A stretch of 30,288 nucleotides of DNA from Firm-04 sp045617625 (GTDB lineage Bacteria > Bacillota > Clostridia > Oscillospirales > Ruminococcaceae), in assembly GCA_045617625.1 (NCBI GenBank), contig JAZLJA010000008.1, forward strand, positions 1 to 30,288, written 5' to 3'. The position numbers and the translations under genes are program-made. The notes below the pieces were generated by a model, which searched no databases, was not told the DNA's origin, and saw nothing but the letters and a program-made list of their open reading frames with translations. Of the stretch, positions 22,572 through 30,288 are shown in pieces (position 1 is the stretch's first letter; each line of letters begins with the position of its first letter).

Positions 22572-22797
22572 ATCAAAGGAGTCGGACAAGACTCATTGAA
22601 CAAAAAACAACTTGAGGTGATTCAAAATGGTAACCAAAAATTGCGATTCGGCATGATCGCAGCGACCATTGGACAGACCTATTTCTCTCATGCACACTCA
22701 CAGAAAGGATGAATTGGATGGATTTGCAAACGCTTCCGATACTTTTGCACTTCCCTCGCAGAAGTACGGTTGACATTTTTAAGAGAGGAGGAAATTT
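22572..22797 (+). promoter_or_regulatory. Structured leader of the adhesin mRNA
   Basis: About 225 nt. A 5' hairpin, GAGTC-GGACAA-GACTC (22579-22594), lies near the predicted transcript start. A nested structure follows: outer stem AATGGT/ACCATT (22626-22631 with 22665-22670) and inner stem TGCGAT/ATCGCA (22642-22647 with 22656-22661). The outer stem covers the start codon of a 9-codon ORF. A second ORF of 27 codons then overlaps the adhesin start. This organisation suggests post-transcriptional control (inference). Confidence 0.55.
22627..22656 (+). CDS. Putative 9-residue leader peptide
   Basis: MVTKNCDSA then TGA. GAGGTGA (22614-22620) lies 6 bp upstream of the ATG, a good ribosome binding site. 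The start codon lies in the AATGGT/ACCATT stem, and the stop is at the inner hairpin. It has no run of one amino acid as classic attenuators do. It may be chance, and only the signal arrangement supports it. Confidence 0.35.
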   Translation: MVTKNCDSA

Positions 22798-22801
22798 ATG
22801 A
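22718..22801 (+). CDS. Putative 27-residue ORF coupled to the adhesin start
   Basis: MDLQTLPILLHFPRRSTVDI followed by seven more residues. AAAGGA lies 8 bp upstream of the ATG at 22718. The stop TGA (22799-22801) overlaps the adhesin ATG (22798-22800) as ATGA, the classic coupling arrangement. The adhesin also has its own GAGAGGAGG site, which this ORF reads through. The peptide has a hydrophobic start and basic middle and resembles no family I know. Confidence 0.4.
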   Translation: MDLQTLPILLHFPRRSTVDIFKRGGNL

Positions 22802-25800
22802 ATCTGCATAACAGCAAGAAATTTTTATGCGGGCTGACGGCAATGCTCATGATGACAGCATCCGTTTTCCCGTACTTCACCGCATTGCCTGCTGCCGCAG
22901 CACCCACACCGCCCGAACCGATCGGCGGCACACCGATCTACGCGCTCGACGGCACGTATCTCGGCACGGACGTGGAATTGCTCGTCGGCAACAACAACGG
23001 CTTGCTTTCCAATAACGGAAAAGTGAGCGACCCGGATGAGGCAATCGCTCGTGCGAATGCCGTCTATGCACTCGGTATCGCATCTCAGTTCTGCGTGTTC
23101 CTTGAGGACGACATGACGGTTTACGACTCCGATGCTGAAGGCCGTGTGGCAATCGGCGGCGACTTCATCAACCACACCGGTAAGTATTTCTCATGGGCTT
23201 TGGAAAATGCAGCTGATTGGGAAAACCTGGCGATCGACCCCGTGACGGGTGAGGTCGGTCCGGCAGACCCGGGCAGAAAAATCAGCGCAAACTGGGACTA
23301 CAACATTGCAGAAGGTAACTATTCTCCGAAGATCCCGCTTGCAACGGTGATCGACAATGACGGTTTCGCCGCAGGCTTTGTCGGCGGCACGGATATGCGC
23401 TATCTCGGCGTCGGAGAAGGAAAACTGGTATCCGTTTACAATCCTGAAATGGATCTGTTTACGAATTATCCGTATGGCGATTATAACGGCAGCAAGGCAG
23501 GATTGTTCACCGACAAGATCCTTGACGTCAAGGAACAGTTTGGTTTGCTCCGTCACCGCAGTTCCATGATCGCAGAACGTTCCACTCCGGAAACCCGCGT
23601 GGAACGTACAGGTGATGTGCTGGAACTCGAATATACGGGCGATGCGGACCTTTCCACTGTGTACTTCGATGTGGCACCTGAGGATCTGCTCAATATCGCT
23701 GAGATCCACTTCATGATCCCCGAAGGCGCGTATGCAGTTGTCAACGTGCGCGGAAAGGGCGATGTGGTCTCCGATGACTACGATGATGAGACGAAAACAC
23801 CCATCACCGAAAACGCCATCAAGATCCGTAACGACGGCGTGCCTGTGCAGACATATGTCAACGGCGTGAAGATCAGCAATGACACCGCGCCGCTCGAAAA
23901 ACAGTCTGACGGTACTTATAAGCGCACCGGTGAGGCAGGCTGTGTGGATAACAACAAGCCGCTTTCGGCACATATCCTTTATAATATGCCCGATGCGGAA
24001 GCTGTTTATCTCAACGCAAACTTCAACGGTACGATCCTCGCACCCAATGCCCGCATCGACGGTAACTTCTTCTTCACTGAAGATGCGGCGGGCGTTCCGG
24101 ATAATGACGGCAATGTCCACGATTATTCTGCCGGCGATAAGGGCCCCAACAACGGCCATATTTCGGGCGCGATCCTCGCAAAGAGCTTTGAAGGTACACT
24201 GGAAATCGGCTATCGCCCCTTTACAGGCACATTTGATATGCTCGGTGAAACAAACTACACGGTGAACATCTCCAAAGTCAAGGGCGATGATACACCGCTG
24301 GCAGGCGCAGTCATCAGCGTATATAGTGTCGGCGCAGACGGCAATGCGGGAACCGCTGACGATAAACTCGTCGGTGCGGTGACATCCAGCGGCAGCGCGA
24401 CCGATGCCATCAAGTTCGATCTGGATGAGGATAACATCTCCGGAAAGTATTATATGAAGGAAATGATCGCCCCTGACGGTTATTTCTTCGATGATTCCAC
24501 TTATTACTTCACCATCGAACCCGATGGTCAGGTGAAATACGACTCGTTTAAACGAGGCACGGAACCCACCACGCGCAAGATCATGTATCATGTGGTGGAT
24601 GACCCCTCGAAGTATAAGTCCACCGATGTGGATATTTATCTCACACGCGCTGGACTGGAAGCACTCGATCCCACAACCATCGCGGCAGTTTCCACTCCGT
24701 CGTTCAGCATTTCTGATATGAAATGGAGCAAAGGAAATATCAAGGATTCCGGCCGTTCCGTCAGCGTCACCTATGCACGCGTGACAACTGCGGACGGTAT
24801 CGATTCCGGTTGGGTGAAGCTTGACAGAGAACAGGCAGACGGCGACGGCAAAGTGAACAAAAACCATTTGCCTGACTTCGGCAAGGTGACCAAGCTGGAA
24901 CTCAAGGTCGAGACTTATCCGCCTGATGTTCCCGGTATCTCGAATGGTCCCGCTCCTGCTGTCGAAGGCTTTTCGCTTTCGGACGGTTGGTTCGTTTCTC
25001 CCGGTTCCAACATTCAGCTCGGTGTTCATGCATTCCAGGACAACAACACAAGCTTTGAAGGCGTTTCGGAGATCGCTGTGGAATTCACCCTCAGCGGTGC
25101 TGCCGCAAAACTCATCACCCCTGTGATGCAGGATGGCAGTGACGTTTATCTCCAGACGGACAGCGGACTGCTTACCGACGTTCAGGTGGAGGTTGTTCCC
25201 GGAAATGCTGGCGAGCAGAATTACCTCATCACCGCATCGGCAGCGAATAATACCGCAAGGCTGACCGAGAACGACATTCTCGCAGGCGGCTTGTTCAAGC
25301 TTGCGCCTTACAGCGGTGAATATGTGGAAATCTACGACGGACTAACCAAGAAGAAGGATTACGGCACAGGTTATACTTACGTGGAACTGAGCGTTGCCAA
25401 GAATATCAAGAGCTGGATCTCGAACGGCACCGATCAGATAGGAAGTATCAACAAAAATGACGCCAACGGCATGATCCGCGTCATCCTCGATGAGGATCCT
25501 CCTGATTCCGCGAATAATGGTACCCTCGATATCTACAAGAACGATTCCGAGAAACTGTTCAGCTTCCCGCCGGCAGGCGGTTTCATCACTCCTGATACTT
25601 ACACCTATTCGGCACCTGCTCCCACCGATTACTACAAGCTCGGTTCGGACGGCAAGCCGCTCTATGGCACCCGCACAATTTATGACTATGTCAGCTACGC
25701 AAAGAATATCATATATACCTACTACGGCACAGACGATACCTACACAACTCCCGATACGACATTCGGCGCGACCATTCCTGTAGCAAACGATTATACGGAT

Positions 25801-28800
25801 GAACAGACCGTGGTTTGCGACGGCAAGGAGTTCACCATTCAGAATGTTGTTGAGGAAAGTGCACACCCTGAGATCTCCACAAGTGCAACCATCAAATGTG
25901 AAGGTGTGAATTTTGACAACACGGACGGTGCTTTCAAATTCTACCGCCACGAAGGCGATGACAAGTGGATCGCAACTTACTTCGGCGAAACCATTTATCC
26001 CGACATGACCCTGATCCCCGAAGACAACCCCATGAAGTTTGTCAACACCTACGGCGCACTCACGTTCAAGAAACTCGACGCTGTCAGCGGCAAGCTGCTC
26101 ACGGGTGCTGACATTCAGATGACCGCGGAAGACCTCGACCTCGTGCATTCCGCGAGCATGATGCCTCCGTACGGCGGCGGCGGTACGGACAGCATCAGAG
26201 TTGGAAATTCGACAGATTTCAAGGACTGGCACTGGACGGTCAAGAACAGCTCCACCTCGTTCGGTACGACGAATATGTCCGATGTTCTGCCTAAAGAGGT
26301 GAACACGAAATCTGACGGCTTTGGTGGCTTTGGCTGGAACACTAGTCAGGTCGCAGCAGGAGCAGTGACCATCTACCGTATTCAGGAAACGGCAGCACCT
26401 GAGGGCTACGACATCGCGGAAGACATCATTCTGATGATGATCGGCAAAAACCTCTATGTGACGCATGTTCCCAGCGGCACGCTCCCGACGGATTATCCGT
26501 TCACCTATGAGTTCGTTGCTGCAACAGGCGGCATGGGCGGATACCCCGGGGGTTTTCCTGGCGGCGGCGGAAATACCCCTGCACACTTTGAACTTTCTGA
26601 AAAGGAAACGGTTCCTGCAGGCTGGGAAAAATACGACACCAAAGCAAAAGATTATGATTCCAAGGATGTTCCGCTCAAGATGACGGACAAGAAGCTTGAA
26701 GGCGTGAAGCTTGCGTTCAACAAGATCGACGCGGCAAGCCTCAAGAATCTCGCAGGTGCAGAGCTGGCACTGAAAGTCATCACCGAAGACAAGGGTGATG
26801 TGCTTGTTGCAACAAAGGCGAAGGATACAAAAGACAGTATCTGGACTTCCACAACGGGAAGTTACGACTTCTTTGATCAATTCAAGGCTGTCAGCAATGA
26901 GTACATGAAGAACGGCTACCTCAAGCCCGGCAACTACGTCATCCGCGAAATCACCTCTCCCGAAGGCTATGAAGAAAAGTCTACGGAGTTTGGATTCTAC
27001 TTCACCGTCACTTCTGACCTCGGAATCACCACCGGTTACAGTCAGGCAAAAAAGGTGGAAGGCGTTGAAGCTGAAAAGTATTTCACCATCAAAGACCCGT
27101 TTGGCACACTCATGGGCGATGACAACACCAACGTTCCCGCATCCAACACGCTCGGTATTCTCAACGTGAAAAAGATCCTTGCGGTGGTGGAGGAAGAACC
27201 CGCAAATGTCTGTGTCAACAAAGACGTTCCCGCAAAATTCAAGGACGGTGAGGAGCAGCTCACAAAAGATCCCTCCGTCTACTCCTATGATGCCGATACA
27301 CAGTGCGTGACTTGGGACTTCAGTTCGGATCCGATCGGTCTCTCGAAGATCATCTTCTCCGTGGGCGACTGGTCGAAACCTGTCAAGACCTACTACTTTG
27401 AAGTGACCACTGCAAGAGGCAAAGTGTATTTCTACGACTCGGGCGAAGATCCTGTAGGTGCAACGCCCTACACCGATCGTGCAGTCGAAGAAGTTCTTGG
27501 CAAGGATGATCTTTCGGTGATCGCAGGCACCAAGGAAAACAAGAACATCACCACCGTGAACCTCAAGAACAACTCTCTCATGCAGTTCAAGAAGGTGGAC
27601 GCTGACGAAAAACTTCTGAAAGGTGCGGAAATCGCATTCACCAAGGTTGCAACCGTTGACGCTTATAATGCGGTGGATGACAGCTATACGATCACAGCAC
27701 TTTCTGAACCCGTCAATCTCCTCGCACCCAATGCAACATATGAAACCGATGAGGAGGCATATCAGTTCGGCGATAAGGTAAGCGGCAACGGCATCTATCT
27801 GATGCATGAAGTCGCAGCACCAAGTGCTGATTACCTCGTTGCTGAGGATATCCTGTTCATGGTCTATGACGGACAGGTTTCCCAGCGTCTCGTGCAGGAA
27901 ACGGCAACAGGCTACGAGGTGACGAAGGACGCCAACCCCGTAATCTCCGGCAACATTATCACCATGACCGATGCAAGTGAAGGCATCACTATTACAAAGT
28001 ATGACATCACAGGCGAAAACGAGATCAAGGGTGCAAAACTCATCATCACAAAGGCTGACGGCAACACCGCAGACCTCTCCGATGTGAAGATTGCCCCCGA
28101 AAAGCTCGGATTCAAACCCGAAATCACAGCAGATTCCATTTCGTGGGAATCGCTGGACGAAGATGTCATCGTCAAGTATCTCCCCGACGGCAAATATATC
28201 CTCCATGAAGAAGCCGCAGTTGTCGGCTACGAAGTGGTGGAAACTGACCTCGTGTTTGAAATTGCAGCAGGCAGAATCGTCAGCACCGAAAACGGCGCAT
28301 CCGATCTCGAAGCAGCAAAGGCTGGCACAACAAGCTATTACTACGCAGATATGGCAGCCGGCAAGATCACTGTCGGCGATGCCAAGAAGTCCGGCAAGGT
28401 TCTGCTTTCCAAGCAGGATATCAGCGGCAGCACCGAAATCGAAGGCGCAAAGCTGACCATCTCGTGGGAGGGTGAACTTGCAACAGACGCCATTCGTCTG
28501 GACGGCGTGAAGCCCACGATCACCGACAACTCCTTTACATGGATTTCTGACGGTGTGAAGCAGGGCAGCGTCACGGGACTCCCCGCAGGCGTCTATACTC
28601 TGCGTGAAGAACCCGATTCTCTCATTGCTGATCTTGGCTACGAGATCATCGCAACTGACATGACATTTACCGTGGATGCATACGGTGTCATCAGCGATGT
28701 GACGTACAAGGATACGGCAAAAACAGCAGTACCCGAAACCCTCACGGATACATCCAAGAGTGGTTATACCGCAAAAGCAATGACTGACGGCACGCTTGCA

Positions 28801-30288
28801 ATCACTGCAAACGACCGCAAGATCAACACCGTGTTCATCTCCAAGTCCGATATTACGGGCGAAACGGAACTCGCAGGCGCACAGCTCAAGCTGACTGCAA
28901 AGAACGGCGTGACATTCACCGATGCAGTTGAGGTTTCGGGCGTGACCAAAGCGGACAATGACCTCGCAATCGACAAGGACAAAGGGATCATCACATGGAA
29001 ATCGGGCGACACTGCCGCGAAGATCTATAATCTTCCCAACGGCACTTACACCCTCGAAGAAACCGGCGATGTGTTCACTGTTGGCGGCATTTCCTACGCA
29101 GTGACCGATACGGTCTATACCTTCAAGGTGGAAAACGGTGTCGTCTCCACAGAGGACGCGAATATCAAATCTGCAGCGGATGCTGACGCGAAAGAATGCT
29201 ACGCATTCCTCAAGGATAACACCCTCAAGATTTGTGACGCACAGTACATCAGCGAAGTGACCCTCTCCAAGAAAGATATCACAGGCGAAAATGCAGTTAA
29301 GGGCGCGAAGATCACCATTACCGCTGTCGGCGGCAAGGATATCTCCGCAGTCGCAGACGGCACGATCATCAAGTCGGTCAGCGGCGCACCCGAGCAGATC
29401 GAATGGGTGTCGAACGGCGAGGATGTCACCATCAAGGGACTCCCCAATGGCGAATACCTCTTTGTTGAATCCGCAGCAGACGGCAGCGGCATGATCGTTG
29501 ACGGCGATAAGACCTATGCAGTGATTACTACAGCTTATCGCTTCACCATCGACGGCAAGAACGTAAAGGTCGAGAAGCAAACCGCACCCGACACTTACGC
29601 AGCTGTCATCGACGATGTTTCCAAGGCAACCGATGCGGACAAGAAAACAGGTTTCGTTGCAGCAAAGGATTCTAAGATCACCATTTGCGACGCAGAACTG
29701 CTCACCAAGGGTCCCGTCACGCTCTCCAAAACCGATCTGACGGGCGAAAAGGAAATCGCAGGCGCAGAAATCACCATCACGAACCTCGACGGCAAGGATA
29801 TCTCCAAGTCGGCAATCGCAGGTGTGGTGGAAGCTGATGCGACGAACAAGAGCGTTCTGGTCTGGACATCCACAGGCGCTCCTGTGACGATCGAAAGCCT
29901 GCCGAACGGCAAGTACAGCTTCGAGGAAACAGGCGGATCGTTCACAGCAGCTGACGGCAAGACCTATGACGTAATCGGCAGCACTTACAACTTTGAAATC
30001 GTTGACGGCAAACTGGCATCGGTGACATTGGATGGCAAGGCAGTCGCAGACGCCAAGGACGACAAGGCAACCGAAAGCTACGTGTTCAGCAAGGGTGACA
30101 AGATCACCATTTGCGACGCGGAAGTCATCAGCAAAGTAACACTTTCCAAGTCTGACATTACAGGCGAAAAGGAAATCGCAGGCGCAGAAATCACCATCAC
30201 GAACCTCGACGGCAAGGATATCTCCAAGTCGGCAATCGCAGGTGTGGTGGAAGCTGATGCGACGAACAAGAGCGTTCTGGTCTGGACA
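22798..30288 (+). CDS. Giant secreted adhesin: choice-of-anchor A plus SpaA/Cna-B-like repeats (partial)
   Basis: Open for 2497 codons to the window end, with no stop seen. A signal peptide spans about 1-35. Residues about 90-470 form a choice-of-anchor A domain (DSDAEGRVAIGGDF; NFNGTILAPNARI; GHISGAILAKS). A SpaA-like domain (485-586) has Lys493 in NISKVK and Glu555 in MKEMIAPDGY, the residue types that form isopeptide bonds in this fold. An unrecognised region (587-1080) follows. Three more SpaA-like domains start near 1088 (TFKKLDAVSG), 1303 (FNKIDAAS) and 1591 (FKKVDADEKLL). From about 1730 there are six repeats of 138-153 residues beginning SKxDITGE. A GGYPGGFPGGGG linker lies near 1244. 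GAGAGGAGG lies 6 bp upstream of the ATG. The anchor (LPXTG, dockerin or other) is beyond the window. Likely role is surface adhesion or a stalk (inference). Confidence 0.93.
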   Translation, partial: MNLHNSKKFLCGLTAMLMMTASVFPYFTALPAAAAPTPPEPIGGTPIYALDGTYLGTDVELLVGNNNGLLSNNGKVSDPDEAIARANAVYALGIASQFCVFLEDDMTVYDSDAEGRVAIGGDFINHTGKYFSWALENAADWENLAIDPVTGEVGPADPGRKISANWDYNIAEGNYSPKIPLATVIDNDGFAAGFVGGTDMRYLGVGEGKLVSVYNPEMDLFTNYPYGDYNGSKAGLFTDKILDVKEQFGLLRHRSSMIAERSTPETRVERTGDVLELEYTGDADLSTVYFDVAPEDLLNIAEIHFMIPEGAYAVVNVRGKGDVVSDDYDDETKTPITENAIKIRNDGVPVQTYVNGVKISNDTAPLEKQSDGTYKRTGEAGCVDNNKPLSAHILYNMPDAEAVYLNANFNGTILAPNARIDGNFFFTEDAAGVPDNDGNVHDYSAGDKGPNNGHISGAILAKSFEGTLEIGYRPFTGTFDMLGETNYTVNISKVKGDDTPLAGAVISVYSVGADGNAGTADDKLVGAVTSSGSATDAIKFDLDEDNISGKYYMKEMIAPDGYFFDDSTYYFTIEPDGQVKYDSFKRGTEPTTRKIMYHVVDDPSKYKSTDVDIYLTRAGLEALDPTTIAAVSTPSFSISDMKWSKGNIKDSGRSVSVTYARVTTADGIDSGWVKLDREQADGDGKVNKNHLPDFGKVTKLELKVETYPPDVPGISNGPAPAVEGFSLSDGWFVSPGSNIQLGVHAFQDNNTSFEGVSEIAVEFTLSGAAAKLITPVMQDGSDVYLQTDSGLLTDVQVEVVPGNAGEQNYLITASAANNTARLTENDILAGGLFKLAPYSGEYVEIYDGLTKKKDYGTGYTYVELSVAKNIKSWISNGTDQIGSINKNDANGMIRVILDEDPPDSANNGTLDIYKNDSEKLFSFPPAGGFITPDTYTYSAPAPTDYYKLGSDGKPLYGTRTIYDYVSYAKNIIYTYYGTDDTYTTPDTTFGATIPVANDYTDEQTVVCDGKEFTIQNVVEESAHPEISTSATIKCEGVNFDNTDGAFKFYRHEGDDKWIATYFGETIYPDMTLIPEDNPMKFVNTYGALTFKKLDAVSGKLLTGADIQMTAEDLDLVHSASMMPPYGGGGTDSIRVGNSTDFKDWHWTVKNSSTSFGTTNMSDVLPKEVNTKSDGFGGFGWNTSQVAAGAVTIYRIQETAAPEGYDIAEDIILMMIGKNLYVTHVPSGTLPTDYPFTYEFVAATGGMGGYPGGFPGGGGNTPAHFELSEKETVPAGWEKYDTKAKDYDSKDVPLKMTDKKLEGVKLAFNKIDAASLKNLAGAELALKVITEDKGDVLVATKAKDTKDSIWTSTTGSYDFFDQFKAVSNEYMKNGYLKPGNYVIREITSPEGYEEKSTEFGFYFTVTSDLGITTGYSQAKKVEGVEAEKYFTIKDPFGTLMGDDNTNVPASNTLGILNVKKILAVVEEEPANVCVNKDVPAKFKDGEEQLTKDPSVYSYDADTQCVTWDFSSDPIGLSKIIFSVGDWSKPVKTYYFEVTTARGKVYFYDSGEDPVGATPYTDRAVEEVLGKDDLSVIAGTKENKNITTVNLKNNSLMQFKKVDADEKLLKGAEIAFTKVATVDAYNAVDDSYTITALSEPVNLLAPNATYETDEEAYQFGDKVSGNGIYLMHEVAAPSADYLVAEDILFMVYDGQVSQRLVQETATGYEVTKDANPVISGNIITMTDASEGITITKYDITGENEIKGAKLIITKADGNTADLSDVKIAPEKLGFKPEITADSISWESLDEDVIVKYLPDGKYILHEEAAVVGYEVVETDLVFEIAAGRIVSTENGASDLEAAKAGTTSYYYADMAAGKITVGDAKKSGKVLLSKQDISGSTEIEGAKLTISWEGELATDAIRLDGVKPTITDNSFTWISDGVKQGSVTGLPAGVYTLREEPDSLIADLGYEIIATDMTFTVDAYGVISDVTYKDTAKTAVPETLTDTSKSGYTAKAMTDGTLAITANDRKINTVFISKSDITGETELAGAQLKLTAKNGVTFTDAVEVSGVTKADNDLAIDKDKGIITWKSGDTAAKIYNLPNGTYTLEETGDVFTVGGISYAVTDTVYTFKVENGVVSTEDANIKSAADADAKECYAFLKDNTLKICDAQYISEVTLSKKDITGENAVKGAKITITAVGGKDISAVADGTIIKSVSGAPEQIEWVSNGEDVTIKGLPNGEYLFVESAADGSGMIVDGDKTYAVITTAYRFTIDGKNVKVEKQTAPDTYAAVIDDVSKATDADKKTGFVAAKDSKITICDAELLTKGPVTLSKTDLTGEKEIAGAEITITNLDGKDISKSAIAGVVEADATNKSVLVWTSTGAPVTIESLPNGKYSFEETGGSFTAADGKTYDVIGSTYNFEIVDGKLASVTLDGKAVADAKDDKATESYVFSKGDKITICDAEVISKVTLSKSDITGEKEIAGAEITITNLDGKDISKSAIAGVVEADATNKSVLVWT
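27985..30288 (+). repeat. Tandem ~420-bp units in the adhesin gene
   Basis: Six copies, anchored at the Asp of the SKxD(I/L)(T/S)G motif at 28003, 28417, 28849, 29275, 29734 and 30154. Spacings are 414, 432, 426, 459 and 420 bp, all in frame. Each unit has the opening Lys strand, an LPxGxYxxxE strand and an ICDA-like end. Similarity rises toward the 3' end. The window cuts the sixth copy. Confidence 0.9.
29743..30288 (+). repeat. 126-bp perfect direct repeat, 420 bp apart
   Basis: Bases 29743-29868 are identical to 30163-30288 at every position, including synonymous sites, and the match runs to the window edge, so its true length is longer or unknown. The 17 bases before each copy already differ, so the identity is local and recent. 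Confidence 0.95.

Noticed and set aside
23191..25029. Minus-strand open frame of 612 codons
   Set aside because: Same cause as above: antisense shadow of the adhesin N-terminal region.
25342..29580. Minus-strand open frame of 1412 codons
   Set aside because: It is antisense to the adhesin and arises because the adhesin rarely uses codons whose complements are stops (TTA, CTA, TCA). It has no ribosome binding site and a Cys/Ile-rich translation with no known domains.

Overview
This window looks like chromosomal DNA from a cellulolytic Ruminococcus-like Firmicute (Oscillospiraceae). Its moderately high GC resembles R. champanellensis more than R. flavefaciens, but that species-level comparison is inference. 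The evidence is two secreted glycoside hydrolases, GH74 and GH26, each ending in a threonine-rich linker and a type I dockerin (cellulosome parts), set among Gram-positive housekeeping genes: rplS, lepB, the rplU-prp-rpmA trio with a Prp-cleavable L27, obgE, mini-RNase III, plsY, der and yceD-rpmF.

Layout. 1-1883 (minus): rplS, an intrinsic terminator, lepB, then the start of an unidentified protein made of 96-nt repeats that leaves the window at base 1. 2210-5049 (plus): GH74 xyloglucanase-type enzyme. 5185-6492 (minus): a PP2C phosphatase and a MazF-like toxin without a visible antitoxin. 6776-9286 (plus): rpiB and a CBM35-GH26-dockerin mannanase-type enzyme. 9401-10820 (minus): mreC-mreD without mreB. 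11022-14770 (plus): rplU, prp, rpmA, terminator, obgE, mini-III RNase, yebC. 14871-19081 (minus): yceD-rpmF, terminator, then a DUF512 radical-SAM-like gene, der and plsY. 19198-21051 (minus): pgi and a small P-loop ATPase. 21230-22366 (minus): a D,D-carboxypeptidase-like protein with altered motifs. 22560-end (plus): a giant secreted adhesin, at least 2497 residues, still open at the window edge.

The most notable region is 22367-30288. The adhesin has a choice-of-anchor A domain, several SpaA/Cna-B-like isopeptide domains and a tandem array of about 140-residue units, the last two of which share 126 identical bases. Its leader holds a 5' hairpin, a possible 9-codon ORF whose start lies in a nested stem, and a 27-codon ORF that overlaps the adhesin start as ATGA. 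Two overlapping, mutually exclusive perfect inverted repeats lie upstream, between it and the divergent carboxypeptidase gene. This is the best candidate here for an undescribed regulated surface system.

Expression signals are unusually readable. Eight promoters have a 17-bp spacer and a TATAAT or TAGAAT -10, several with TTGCAW instead of TTGACA at -35. All three convergent gene gaps hold perfect 12-14 bp hairpins. Three ribosomal-protein units end in intrinsic terminators directly upstream of a co-oriented housekeeping gene with no clear promoter of its own.
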